Shown here: piece by piece, positions 25,168 through 33,101 of the stretch
How positions within the stretch are numbered: position 1 is the first letter of the stretch
Layout of the letters: each line of letters opens with the position of its first letter
Source: Candidatus Kerfeldbacteria bacterium
Lineage (GTDB): Bacteria > Patescibacteriota > Patescibacteriia > SBBC01 > CAIJZX01
Length of the DNA: 61,258 nt
Direction: 5' to 3'
NCBI GenBank assembly: GCA_903825245.1
Contig: CAIJZX010000013.1
Location: 1-61,258 of the forward strand
The notes under the pieces: generated by a model
What the model was told of the DNA's origin: nothing
Databases searched by the model: none
Seen by the model: only the letters and a program-made list of their open reading frames with translations
Made by a program: the position numbers and the translations under genes

Positions 25168-26928
25168 ATGAAAGCCGTTACTCGCGACACCATTAATCTG
25201 TACATCCGCCAATCGATGAAACATCGACGGGCCTTGTTTTTGGTGCTCGGCGGTTCAATCGGCGGCGTCATTGTGAGCACCATCACCCCATATTTCTATA
25301 AGGTCTTCTTCGACTTCGCCTCAAAGGGCGGGACAAAATCGGTTGTTGCTCATGAACTCGTCCATACCATCCTCATCGTCCTCGCTCTCAACAGTGTTGG
25401 TTGGGTTTTCTGGCGCGTCGCCACCTTTGCCACCAATCGTTTCCAACCAAGCGTTATGGCCGATTTGTCGACGCTGAGTTTCGAATATCTCCACGGCCAT
25501 TCGGTCAATTTCTTCCTTAATCGTTTTGTCGGGTCGACGGTTCGAAAAGTCGGTCGCATGGTCCGGACATTTGAAAATATTACGGATCGGTTGTTTTTCA
25601 ATCTCCTGCCGCTTGCGGTTCGCATAGTCATCATTGTCACGGTGCTGACCATCTGGCATCCACTCCTCGGCGCTATCGTCGCCGTCTGGATCATCGTCTA
25701 CCTTGTCGCCAGCTACTTTTTCGCACTCTATAAACTTAAGTACGATGTCCAAGCTGCGGCGGTCGATTCGCAGGCCAGCGGCTACCTCGCCGATACTATC
25801 ACCAATAACACGAATGTTAAGCTTTTCACTGCGCAGCAGTCCGAGCTTGATGGATACACAACCATCATCAACAAACAACGTGGTTTGTATATTTTTTCCT
25901 GGAATCTCGCGTCCTATATGGAAGCCTTTCAAGGCGCGTTTGCCACCATTTTAGAATTCACCGTTTTCTACTATGCCATTAAGCTGTGGCAAGCTGGAAC
26001 ATTTAGCGTTGGCGATTTCGTTCTGATTCAGACCTACCTGATTCAACTCATAAATAATCTTTGGGACGTATCGCGCATTATTCAACGGCTGTATCAGGAC
26101 TTAGCCGAAGCGGAAGAAATGGTGGAGATTTTGAATTTGCCGCACGATGTGGTCGATGCACCGACGGCAAAAGAATTGGTTGTCAGTAAGGGCAATGTCG
26201 TATTTGACCACGCGAGCTTTTCATACAATACATCACGGGAAGTGATTGCTAATCTTTCGCTCGACATTGCGCCAGGTGAAAAAGTTGGCCTCGTTGGACC
26301 GTCCGGCGCCGGCAAAACCACGATCATCGGTTTACTGTTCCGTTTCTTCGATGTGAGCTCAGGCCATATTCGCATTGACGGACAAGATATTGCCGAGGTG
26401 ACGCAAAATTCTCTGCGCCGTCACATCGCGTTCGTCCCGCAAGATCCGGTTCTCTTCCACCGCACCATCATGGAAAATATCCGCTACGGGAAACCGAGTG
26501 CGACCGACGACGAAGTTATCGCCGCCGCTAAAGCAGCGCACTGCGATGAGTTCATCATGCACTGTCCGGAAAAATATCAGACCTACGTCGGCGAGCGCGG
26601 CGTAAAACTTAGCGGCGGCGAACGTCAACGCGTGGCTATCGCCCGAGCGATTTTGAAAAACGCACCGATTCTCGTTTTGGATGAAGCCACGAGCAGTCTT
26701 GATTCGCATGTCGAGTCGTTGATTCAAGATGCGTTGGCAAAGCTGATGGAAGGTAAAACAACGATTGTCGTTGCTCACCGCCTCTCAACTGTCAATAAAA
26801 TGGATCGGATTGTCGTGCTCGACCACGGGCACGTTCTTGAATCTGGGTCACACAAATCCTTACTCCAACAAGACGCCGGAATGTACAAAAAACTCTGGGA
26901 ACTCCAGGCCGGCGGGTTTTTGCAATAG
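25168..26928 (+). CDS. ABC exporter (fused membrane and ATPase domains)
   Basis: 586 residues. The N-terminal 320 residues form a six-span type-1 exporter domain; the C-terminal ATPase has Walker A VGPSGAGKTTI, Q-loop FVPQDPVLF, signature LSGGERQRVAIARAIL, Walker B ILVLDEATSSLD and the H-loop VVAHRLSTV. It works as a dimer exporting lipids, peptides or drugs; the substrate is unknown. A degraded copy of the last 28 codons of a close relative lies at 28754-28837. Confidence 0.93.
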   Translation: MKAVTRDTINLYIRQSMKHRRALFLVLGGSIGGVIVSTITPYFYKVFFDFASKGGTKSVVAHELVHTILIVLALNSVGWVFWRVATFATNRFQPSVMADLSTLSFEYLHGHSVNFFLNRFVGSTVRKVGRMVRTFENITDRLFFNLLPLAVRIVIIVTVLTIWHPLLGAIVAVWIIVYLVASYFFALYKLKYDVQAAAVDSQASGYLADTITNNTNVKLFTAQQSELDGYTTIINKQRGLYIFSWNLASYMEAFQGAFATILEFTVFYYAIKLWQAGTFSVGDFVLIQTYLIQLINNLWDVSRIIQRLYQDLAEAEEMVEILNLPHDVVDAPTAKELVVSKGNVVFDHASFSYNTSREVIANLSLDIAPGEKVGLVGPSGAGKTTIIGLLFRFFDVSSGHIRIDGQDIAEVTQNSLRRHIAFVPQDPVLFHRTIMENIRYGKPSATDDEVIAAAKAAHCDEFIMHCPEKYQTYVGERGVKLSGGERQRVAIARAILKNAPILVLDEATSSLDSHVESLIQDALAKLMEGKTTIVVAHRLSTVNKMDRIVVLDHGHVLESGSHKSLLQQDAGMYKKLWELQAGGFLQ

Positions 26929-26947
26929 TTTTCTTGGTGCTGTTCCG

Positions 26948-26979
26948 TAACGTACCCCGCCTTGTGGCGGGGTACGTTA
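26948..26979. terminator. Hairpin after the ABC exporter
   Basis: TAACGTACCCCGCC, loop TTGT, GGCGGGGTACGTTA: 14 perfect pairs between convergent genes. T-tracts are poor. The arm resembles that of the palindrome at 13308. Confidence 0.65.
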
Positions 26980-27028
26980 TTGGATCTGCACGTTGGCAGT
27001 TTCCTGGACGTGTTTTTCTAACGGGTAT

Positions 27029-27433
27029 TTATTCGCTCGTTACACCGTCGAACTCCTCTTTATTGGCTTCTGCCTCTGCATCTGCTTTGGTCACACGCAC
27101 AATGCCGTCCTGGTGATGCGGCGGGCTATAGAGCGTATACAGTTTGAGCGGGTCGGTACCTGATGTATTGATAATATTGTGTTGAGCTCCGGCCGGAACA
27201 ATAATGGCAAAACCATCACTGACCAGGTACTCATGATCATCGATAATACATTTGCCCTGACCTTTTTCAAAACGAAAAAACTGATCATTGTCCGGATGGA
27301 CTTCCGAACCAATTTCTTCGTTGGGCAATAGACTCATCAGGACCAATTGGCTGTGTTTCCCTGTATAGAGAACTGTTCGAAACGTACTATTATTTAAGGT
27401 TTCCTGTTCAAGAGAAACGGCGTATCCTTTCAT
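27029..27433 (-). CDS. Cupin-domain protein (paralogue of the protein at 41085)
   Basis: 134 residues. Cupin motifs: GSEVHPDNDQFFRFEKGQG and AGAQHNIINT, with only some of the usual metal His residues. It shares the frame FRxVLxTGKxSQLVxMS, the VHxxxxQ region, HNIxNT and LKLYTLYxPPxHxDG with the cupin at 41085. Possible roles are sugar-phosphate isomerase-like or metal binding. Last gene of a three-gene minus-strand group with uppS. Confidence 0.88.
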   Translation of the reverse strand: MKGYAVSLEQETLNNSTFRTVLYTGKHSQLVLMSLLPNEEIGSEVHPDNDQFFRFEKGQGKCIIDDHEYLVSDGFAIIVPAGAQHNIINTSGTDPLKLYTLYSPPHHQDGIVRVTKADAEAEANKEEFDGVTSE

Positions 27434-27451
27434 AGTTGTAAGTTGAGTGAA

Positions 27452-28111
27452 TTAGCCACCAAGGGTGATGTCTTGATTTTGATACCATGTTAATGCCCGG
27501 TACATCTGTGCCTGATTGTAATCGGGCCACATTTCATCGGCCACATAGAAATCAGCATAAATAGATTGGATCGGCAAAAAACCGCTTAAACGTCTTTTTC
27601 CGCCCCAGCGAACGATCAAATCCATGCGGGAAATTTCTGCCGAAGCAATGTTTTTTACCAGATCATCATCTCCATGAACACCGCTTTTTTTACGCGAGTA
27701 ATTCAGATCCCAATTCCAACCATAATTCACGAGAAAATTAATTTTAATGAGACCCTTTCCGAATCTCGTTCTTGTCGTATACGGAAGCAATGCTGTGGGA
27801 AACAACGTCGATTGAGTATTACCAACAACGAGTAAATCGGCGTCTTTTTTTGCTAAACTTTCGACAGCATCGACGCAGGCTTGTTGAAATGCTTGTATCT
27901 GTTCAGCGGGACGCTTCGTATTATCGACCGTAAATCCATAAAAGGTCATTTCTTTGATGCCCAACTCAATGCACACATCGTATAATGCAAGCCCTGGCTG
28001 GATGCCAAATGCATAACCGTCTTTTTTTTCTAGCCCCTTATTTTGGGCCCACCTTCTGTTGCCGTCGGGAATGATGCCAATGTGTTGGGGAAGTCGTTTG
28101 AATTTCTTCAT
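27452..28111 (-). CDS. uppS: Undecaprenyl diphosphate synthase-like cis-prenyltransferase
   Basis: 219 residues. The N-terminal HIGIIPDGNRRWA carries the catalytic Asp and the diphosphate-binding motif, followed by TFYGFTVDNTKRP. The C-terminal signature is DLIVRWGGKRRLSGFLPIQS with YADFYVADEMWPD. It should make the polyprenyl carrier used for cell-wall and surface glycans. It overlaps the upstream membrane-protein gene by four bases (ATGA). Confidence 0.9.
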   Translation of the reverse strand: MKKFKRLPQHIGIIPDGNRRWAQNKGLEKKDGYAFGIQPGLALYDVCIELGIKEMTFYGFTVDNTKRPAEQIQAFQQACVDAVESLAKKDADLLVVGNTQSTLFPTALLPYTTRTRFGKGLIKINFLVNYGWNWDLNYSRKKSGVHGDDDLVKNIASAEISRMDLIVRWGGKRRLSGFLPIQSIYADFYVADEMWPDYNQAQMYRALTWYQNQDITLGG

Positions 28112-28434
28112 ACATGTTTATTCAAGGTTCTACTTTTTCTTAGACCCATATATACCATGAAGATAAGAATGATCACGACAACGTAGAATTGATACTGACG
28201 TGGATTGAAGAGCATGCTCATAAGCGGTGTGTTTTGGCGAAACATCAGGTGAAAAACAACGGCAATCGGTAACGTCAACCACAGCCATCCAGCCCGGGAA
28301 ATAATGATATGCATTTTTGAAAATAGTTTTGTTAGCAGTGGCGCCACGAAAAACATGCCCACATATGCCGTAGCCGTATCAAATATGGTAAGAGGTCCGA
28401 TTTTGTACTGTCTGAGAATATGTAAGAAATCCAT
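28108..28434 (-). CDS. Small membrane protein upstream of uppS
   Basis: 108 residues with about three membrane spans (IFDTATAYVGMFFVAPLL, GWLWLTLPIAVVFHLMF, QFYVVVIILIFMVYMGL) and a basic C-terminus. No family recognised. The overlap with uppS suggests a linked role in polyprenol use. Confidence 0.75.
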   Translation of the reverse strand: MDFLHILRQYKIGPLTIFDTATAYVGMFFVAPLLTKLFSKMHIIISRAGWLWLTLPIAVVFHLMFRQNTPLMSMLFNPRQYQFYVVVIILIFMVYMGLRKSRTLNKHV

Positions 28435-28753
28435 AGTATTATGTACTCAGAGCGCCTTCCTCTTTCTTTACATCAGCTTCAAAGTCGTTAGTATGTTCTC
28501 AAATGATATGTATGAGCCCTAGACCTTCAATGGTGTCTTGGGTGACGTAAGCGGCCATCTCCCGTTCCCGACTAGGATAGGGTTTGAAATGGGGTCGAAA
28601 CTTAGAGAAGCAGTCCATATATACGGACGTTTCGCAAGCTATACTATTACACACAAAGACTGACGTAGAATAACGGTACTTTATAGAAGTTTCCAAGAAT
28701 ACCAATAGACCTACCCCTTAAGGACAACAAAGGCTGGCCATGTCATTAAGACC
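28435..28753. other. Intergenic region without supported gene
   Basis: A 68-codon minus-strand frame with a TTG start (28499-28705) is the only long frame and has no Shine-Dalgarno or recognised domain. No strong hairpin or promoter was identified. Confidence 0.4.
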
Positions 28754-28837
28754 GGTTCGCTCAAATCGCTGCTGAAGCAGGGTGCTGGATGATACAAAAA
28801 TTTCTGGGAACTCCAAGCTGGTGGGTTTTTGCAATGA
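28754..28837 (+). pseudogene. Remnant of an ABC exporter C-terminus
   Basis: Translating gives GSLKSLLKQGAG, a TGA, then YKNFWELQAGGFLQ and a stop. The intact exporter at 25168 ends HKSLLQQDAGMYKKLWELQAGGFLQ. The in-frame TGA replaces the Met codon. Only the last 28 codons survive, just upstream of the tRNA-fMet promoter. Confidence 0.8.
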
Positions 28838-28867
28838 GCAATTCCCATAGGCTTACCACTGTTTTTA

Positions 28868-28896
28868 TTGACAGTTCGGCAGAAATAACCTATACT
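28868..28896 (+). promoter_or_regulatory. tRNA-fMet promoter
   Basis: TTGACA (28868-28873), 17 bases, TATACT (28891-28896). Confidence 0.85.
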
Positions 28897-28918
28897 ACGG
28901 CGGCTTCACAACACATAT

Positions 28919-28993
28919 CGCGGGGAAGTGTAACGGCTGCACGGCGGGCTCATAATCCGCAGGCAGGGGGTTCGACTCCCCCACCCGCAACCA
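28919..28993 (+). tRNA. Initiator tRNA-fMet (anticodon CAT)
   Basis: 75 bases with encoded CCA. The 5' end CGCGGGG and 3' end ACCCGCAACCA give the C1-A72 mismatch that marks initiators. Anticodon arm GCGGG/TCCGC with loop CTCATAA. The D-stem is short (GTG/CAC) and position 7 is mispaired with A66, both unusual. Confidence 0.88.
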
Positions 28994-29156
28994 GGGTCTT
29001 TTGCATGACATTGCTCGTGCCAAGAACTCTGGTGTAAAAACTACGCTAAGGAGTCGAAGGGTGCGCCCAACGGAAGCACCCCGGCCCCACAGGGGCGACT
29101 CCCCCACCCGCAACCAGGGTTTTCTCCAAGTCACCGACGTGGCGAGAACCTTGGTT
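28990..29156 (+). other. tRNA-fMet trailer hairpins and duplicated tRNA 3' end
   Basis: An exact 25-bp direct repeat: 28973-28997 (T-arm, acceptor, CCA and four more bases) recurs at 29096-29120. Each copy is followed by its own hairpin starting at ACCAGGGT: about 28990-29033 closing on CTCTGGT, and about 29113-29156 closing on CCTTGGT. Their loops differ. Between them is another hairpin, GGGTGC/GCACCC. Confidence 0.75.
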
Positions 29157-29205
29157 CGATTCAGGTCAGTTACAAAAAAAGCAACATCAGGTATACTCAA
29201 TACAT

Positions 29206-29282
29206 GCCGGGGTAGCTCAGTTGGTTAGAGCGCGGGACTCATAAGCCCGAGGTCGGCGGTTCGATCCCGCCCCCCGGTACCA
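29206..29282 (+). tRNA. tRNA with anticodon CAT (elongator Met or Ile2)
   Basis: 77 bases with encoded CCA. Acceptor GCCGGGG/CCCCGGT (G-U first pair), D-arm GCTC/GAGC, T-arm GGCGG/CCGCC. The anticodon stem CGGGA/GCCCG has an A-G closing mismatch. Identity between elongator Met and lysidine-type Ile cannot be set from sequence alone. A TATACT (29192-29197) lies upstream. The CCA again pairs with TGG in a trailer hairpin (29280-29315). Confidence 0.88.
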
Positions 29283-29323
29283 GAGCCTCACCCCTGAATA
29301 CAGGGTAGCTTGGGGTTAGAAAA

Positions 29324-29332
29324 TGATATACT
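29324..29332 (+). promoter_or_regulatory. Extended -10 of a leaderless gene
   Basis: TGA-TATACT, then six bases, then the ATG at 29339. No -35 is evident. Transcription should begin at or next to the start codon. Confidence 0.5.
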
Positions 29333-29338
29333 AAACAC

Positions 29339-29944
29339 ATGCAAGAAACCCCAGAATACCCGATCGATATACAACAAGAATTTGAGCGAATTCAGTCACC
29401 TGAGGAGTTGTTGATGTTTATGAATGATAACGTCGAGTATGGTTTTGTTGGCAAGAATAACAAAGTATATACGCACGATGATAAAGATTGGGACGCTGAT
29501 TTTGATCGAGAATATTTTTTACAATCCCCTGAAGAATTGTTAGAGCGTCGACATGGTCAATGTTGGGACACCACTGAACTTGAGCGACGCTGGTTTACAG
29601 AACACGATTTCAAACCTAAAACATATTTCATGATGTACGCCAAAGAAGGTGGTACAAAATTGCCAACCCACACATTTGTGGTCTATGAAAAAGATGACAA
29701 ATGGTATTGGTTCGAACAGGCATTTGCCGACCAGCGAGGAATTCATGAATACACGAGCCGTGAAGAACTCATAGATGATGTTAAGAAAAAACACCACGAC
29801 TACGCGGCACAACATCGGGGCGCTACTGATAATGACTTTGAGCGTCTGAGGGTTACTGGATATGAAAAACCTGTTTATGGTTCCAATCCTAATGAGTTCG
29901 TGGCAAATATTATTCAGAAAAACCCCGCGTTACTAAACGAGTAA
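29339..29944 (+). CDS. Transglutaminase-like (papain-fold) protein, putative
   Basis: 201 residues, acidic, no signal peptide. A Cys in RHGQCWDTTELERRWF, a His in THTFVVYEKDDKWYWFE and a following acidic residue in EQAFADQRGIHEY match the Cys-His-Asp order of transglutaminase-like proteins. Whether it is active is unknown. The N-terminal repeat SPEELL occurs twice. Likely leaderless. Confidence 0.65.
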   Translation: MQETPEYPIDIQQEFERIQSPEELLMFMNDNVEYGFVGKNNKVYTHDDKDWDADFDREYFLQSPEELLERRHGQCWDTTELERRWFTEHDFKPKTYFMMYAKEGGTKLPTHTFVVYEKDDKWYWFEQAFADQRGIHEYTSREELIDDVKKKHHDYAAQHRGATDNDFERLRVTGYEKPVYGSNPNEFVANIIQKNPALLNE

Positions 29945-30027
29945 AGGTGAAAGCATCTTTCGTACATTAGTGTGGTCATTCATATAGCTCTTCCACAAAC
30001 GGTTGTTTTTCTGATACACTAGCCTCT

Positions 30028-30555
30028 ATGTTCCTGACCACCCACGCCGCGGCCGGCGTTCTCATTAGCCACTACGTGAAAAATCCGTACGAGGTGTTTG
30101 GCTTGGCTTTTGCTTCCCACTTCGTTCTCGACTTCATCCCGCACGGCGATGAATCGCTCTATCACGATGACGAATGGAAAATCCTCAAGAAATTCAAGTG
30201 GCCGATTATCATTAATCTCTTCGACCTGGCCGGCCTCTTAGCCGTCATTTTTTACGCCATCAATCACCCTGGCGACACCACCGGCCGACTGATGTTGGTT
30301 GGCATCATCGGCAGTATTTTACCGGACTTTCTCAGTTATCTTTTTCCGGTACTGCACGAGAAAATGTCGTGGTTGTTTCTTATGCGCTGGTTATATAAAC
30401 TCACGAAACCAACCGGCTTGCGTTACCTCATCCGCGCCCAAAATTGGATCCACAATCTTTTGCACCACGAAATTATTCGCCGCGATATTCCGTTTTGGGC
30501 AGGACTGGCAACACAGCTCGGACTGATTGCTGTCTTTATGTATTTCAGCCGCTAA
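30028..30555 (+). CDS. Membrane protein with SHxxLDxxPHGD motif (copy 1)
   Basis: 175 residues, about four membrane spans. The N-terminus TTHAAAGVLISHY and the motif ASHFVLDFIPHGDESLY carry His and Asp residues like those of DUF457/YdjM-type membrane-bound metal-dependent hydrolases; GSILPDFLSYLFP and HNLLHHEI fit this too. Function unproven. TGA-TACACT ends seven bases before the ATG, predicting a leaderless mRNA. The paralogue follows directly. Confidence 0.7.
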   Translation: MFLTTHAAAGVLISHYVKNPYEVFGLAFASHFVLDFIPHGDESLYHDDEWKILKKFKWPIIINLFDLAGLLAVIFYAINHPGDTTGRLMLVGIIGSILPDFLSYLFPVLHEKMSWLFLMRWLYKLTKPTGLRYLIRAQNWIHNLLHHEIIRRDIPFWAGLATQLGLIAVFMYFSR

Positions 30556-30556
30556 T

Positions 30557-31039
30557 ATGTACTCGCCCGTCCACGCTACTGCCGGATTACTCCTGGCGCA
30601 ATACATGCCTAATCCAGCGCTCGCGTTCCTGGTTGGCGTTGGTAGTCACTACCTGCTCGACGCTGTCCCACATGGCGATACGTATTTCGGCGCCTGGTTA
30701 ACCGGTGGCCACGCGAAACGACGCATTGCCGTCGTAGAGTCACTCGACCTTGGTCTTGCTGCAATCGTCGTCCTGGCGCTCATTGCGAGCCATCCACAAC
30801 AATCGTGGGTCAAGCTCGTGGCCGGTGCCATCGGCGGTATTACACCGGATCTCCTGTGGGGCCTTCGTTTCGTTCTCGATAGCAAGGGCTGGAAGATTCC
30901 CCTACTGACACCCTTCCTCCACCACCACGATCGTTGGCACAGCTGGGGTCACGCTAAACACCCGTACGACATTCCATTCGCCGTCGGCATTGTCGTGCAA
31001 GTTATCCTAATTGCTCTAGCCTTCCTCTTACATCTGTAA
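30557..31039 (+). CDS. Membrane protein with SHxxLDxxPHGD motif (copy 2)
   Basis: 160 residues, start two bases after the stop of copy 1. Shares the N-terminal pattern xHATAGLLLAQY, GSHYLLDAVPHGDTYFG, GAIGGITPDLLWGL and a late His cluster (FLHHHDRWHSWGH). Tandem duplication followed by divergence. Its 3' end overlaps that of the convergent gene at 31028 by 12 bases. Confidence 0.7.
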   Translation: MYSPVHATAGLLLAQYMPNPALAFLVGVGSHYLLDAVPHGDTYFGAWLTGGHAKRRIAVVESLDLGLAAIVVLALIASHPQQSWVKLVAGAIGGITPDLLWGLRFVLDSKGWKIPLLTPFLHHHDRWHSWGHAKHPYDIPFAVGIVVQVILIALAFLLHL

Positions 31040-31651
31040 TAGTAGCCGCGGCTCCGTCCACGAGAACACCCGATCTGGTTGCGAGGGAATACCATGAAGC
31101 GTCAACTGGAGTGATTCGATCGTTTGCCAATTCACATCCTGGTTGGCAGAAAAGATGGCCACACCAATTTGGGATGTGGCCGAATCGTTGGTGTTCACCA
31201 CCCGGCTCGGCGCAATCATCGGCGTCCAGCTCTTGAACGTGAAGGTCGGGCCTTTCACTGATGTTAACGTTAAGCCCGTAGTCAGAACACTATCCGGCAC
31301 CGCACCAGTCACACTATCGAATGTGAGCACGATCGGTACGTCGCGCACTGAAAGTCCTTGCACCGCTTGCCAGAGTTGCTCCTCAGCCGAAGATCGACCA
31401 GTATCCTTGCCGAGTGCCTGAATGGTTGGCGGCACAAAGAGTGTGGCGGTGACTAGTGTCGATTGCAGGCCGTCATCCTGACGCCAAGCAGCCTGGTACA
31501 GGTTGGCATAGGTTTGGCGACTATCCGTCGTCACAACCGCTTTGTGGTGTGCGGGAAATAAACGCCAAACAATTACACCGATTCCCACCACCAGGATGAG
31601 ACCTACGATACTCGTTCGACGAAGAAGTTTACGGGAGAATAGTAATACCAT
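31028..31651 (-). CDS. Membrane-anchored protein of the BlaI/M56 operon
   Basis: 207 residues from the ATG at 31651, which overlaps the M56 gene by 23 bases. One N-terminal span (residues about 13-32) and an extracellular domain of unknown family with beta-rich character. Being third in the operon, it may be the protein whose amount is controlled by the sensor pair. Confidence 0.65.
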   Translation of the reverse strand: MVLLFSRKLLRRTSIVGLILVVGIGVIVWRLFPAHHKAVVTTDSRQTYANLYQAAWRQDDGLQSTLVTATLFVPPTIQALGKDTGRSSAEEQLWQAVQGLSVRDVPIVLTFDSVTGAVPDSVLTTGLTLTSVKGPTFTFKSWTPMIAPSRVVNTNDSATSQIGVAIFSANQDVNWQTIESLQLTLHGIPSQPDRVFSWTEPRLLLQM

Positions 31652-32627
31652 ATGCAGATGACCAACGACGTTGTAAGGCTTCATATTGACCGTTAGTGCA
31701 CACCGTGCCATGCGGCGCTGCAGTAACAGCATGTGAGGCACACATCATACGTGTTTCGTGACAGGCTGTAGCGGCGGTCGGCGGCATGCTGGGAGTAGCT
31801 GCCTGAACATACCGAACCATAGAGAACAATCCAACGGTTATCGCCACGATAAAAATTGCCGATGACCAACTCCACCAGCGACGTGGTGCACGCCATTGCC
31901 GGTCAAGGAGTTTTTCTAAGCGATCTGCGTTCGGTGAAAATGAACTCAGGAGTGGATGAGTTACTGTATCACTGAGTTTCACAAAGGCCGAAGATAACGC
32001 TGTCGTCTCCGTATAACCGTCTGTCGCGACCGCATCGGCAGCCACCTCACGAAAACTATAGGCCTGTTGTTGCAGCGATCGTGCACCAGGCAACCAGTGA
32101 AAAGCCGAAGCCAAGCCATTCAACCAAGCTGTCATCAGCGGATCGAATACTTGTTGGTGTGCACGCTCGTGCCGAAGTACGGCGCGTTGTTCTTCTGGCG
32201 TTAATCGATTCAATAAACCACGAGTGATAATGATATGCGGACGGAGCAAGCCAATAGTGACCGCCATAATTTTTGGGGATTCCGAGATAGCCACCACAAA
32301 CCCCATCCGTCGATCATGTGATACATCAAAACCAGCGATCAACCAACGCTCATACTGTCGACTCCGCCACCACTGCATCGTCACCGACAGCACCAATCGA
32401 CTAAAACTATATACCGTCACCAGCATCACCACTCCGGCTATTCCGGTGATCCACCAGGGAGTTTTTACAGCTAAGACTGCGCAACCGCATGCGAGTTTGA
32501 CAGGCATAACAGCGCGAGTTATCACCGACCAACCATGGATACTACTATATGCTAAGGCGGTTAACACGGTTCCTCCCAACACCGTCGTGGCACTTCGCAA
32601 CCATGTGTATTGATGTATCTCGCGCAT
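31629..32627 (-). CDS. BlaR1/MecR1-type M56 membrane metallopeptidase
   Basis: 332 residues. Several N-terminal spans, then the zinc site RHERAHQ (HExxH) about residue 155 and a downstream Glu in SFREVAADAVA. A further span follows around residue 250. There is no C-terminal penicillin-binding sensor domain, so the inducer is unknown. It lies directly after a BlaI-type repressor gene, the usual pairing in which the peptidase relieves repression. Confidence 0.85.
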   Translation of the reverse strand: MREIHQYTWLRSATTVLGGTVLTALAYSSIHGWSVITRAVMPVKLACGCAVLAVKTPWWITGIAGVVMLVTVYSFSRLVLSVTMQWWRSRQYERWLIAGFDVSHDRRMGFVVAISESPKIMAVTIGLLRPHIIITRGLLNRLTPEEQRAVLRHERAHQQVFDPLMTAWLNGLASAFHWLPGARSLQQQAYSFREVAADAVATDGYTETTALSSAFVKLSDTVTHPLLSSFSPNADRLEKLLDRQWRAPRRWWSWSSAIFIVAITVGLFSMVRYVQAATPSMPPTAATACHETRMMCASHAVTAAPHGTVCTNGQYEALQRRWSSAYGITILP

Positions 32628-32629
32628 CC

Positions 32630-33010
32630 TTATTGCTTTTCCCGATGGAGTTTTCGGCGGAGTTCTTCAACTTTTTCACTCGGTACACGATCGAGACAAT
32701 CTATGAACTGCGCCATTGCCACCGCGCCGTACCGGCGCACGAGATCATCCACCGCACTGCGACTCGCCTCAGCAGAAAATTGTTCGAAAGAAATTCGAGC
32801 GCGGTAGGTAAATGCCCCAACACCTGCCTGTTGTCGCACCAGGACACGTTGTGCAACTAAACGATTCATTACCGTCATGGCAGTGGTATAGGCCGTACCG
32901 CGTTGCCGCAAATGCTCAAGAACATCGCGAACGGTTACCTCGCGGTGCTTCCACACAATATCCATAATTGCCTGTTCGAGCTCACCGAAAACGTATTTCT
33001 GTTTGGCCAT
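32630..33010 (-). CDS. BlaI/MecI-family transcriptional repressor
   Basis: 126 residues from the ATG at 33010. Winged-helix N-terminus (FGELEQAIMDIVWKHREVTVRDVLEHLRQRG, TTAMTVMNRLVAQRVL) and a dimerising C-terminal helix. The start is preferred over an upstream ATG because the promoter (33045-33073) leaves only this one. It likely represses its own operon through the palindrome at 33039-33051. Confidence 0.88.
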   Translation of the reverse strand: MAKQKYVFGELEQAIMDIVWKHREVTVRDVLEHLRQRGTAYTTAMTVMNRLVAQRVLVRQQAGVGAFTYRARISFEQFSAEASRSAVDDLVRRYGAVAMAQFIDCLDRVPSEKVEELRRKLHREKQ

Positions 33011-33038
33011 AGATTGAGAAAAAATAACATCCTTGCTA

Positions 33039-33073
33039 CTACACAGTGTAGCAGGCCATACAAAAAACTGCAA
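33039..33073 (-). promoter_or_regulatory. Promoter and candidate BlaI operator
   Basis: Minus strand TTGCAG (33068-33073), 17 bases, TACACT (33045-33050). The perfect palindrome CTACACTGTGTAG (33039-33051) covers the -10. It resembles the TACAnnTGTA core of BlaI/MecI operators but with three central bases instead of two. Confidence 0.65.
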
Positions 33074-33101
33074 CCAGGGAGCTCGTCGATTCTATACTCT
33101 T

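Noticed and set aside
25321-25932. Minus-strand frame of 203 codons
   Set aside because: It is antisense to the membrane domain of the ABC exporter and has no start signals.
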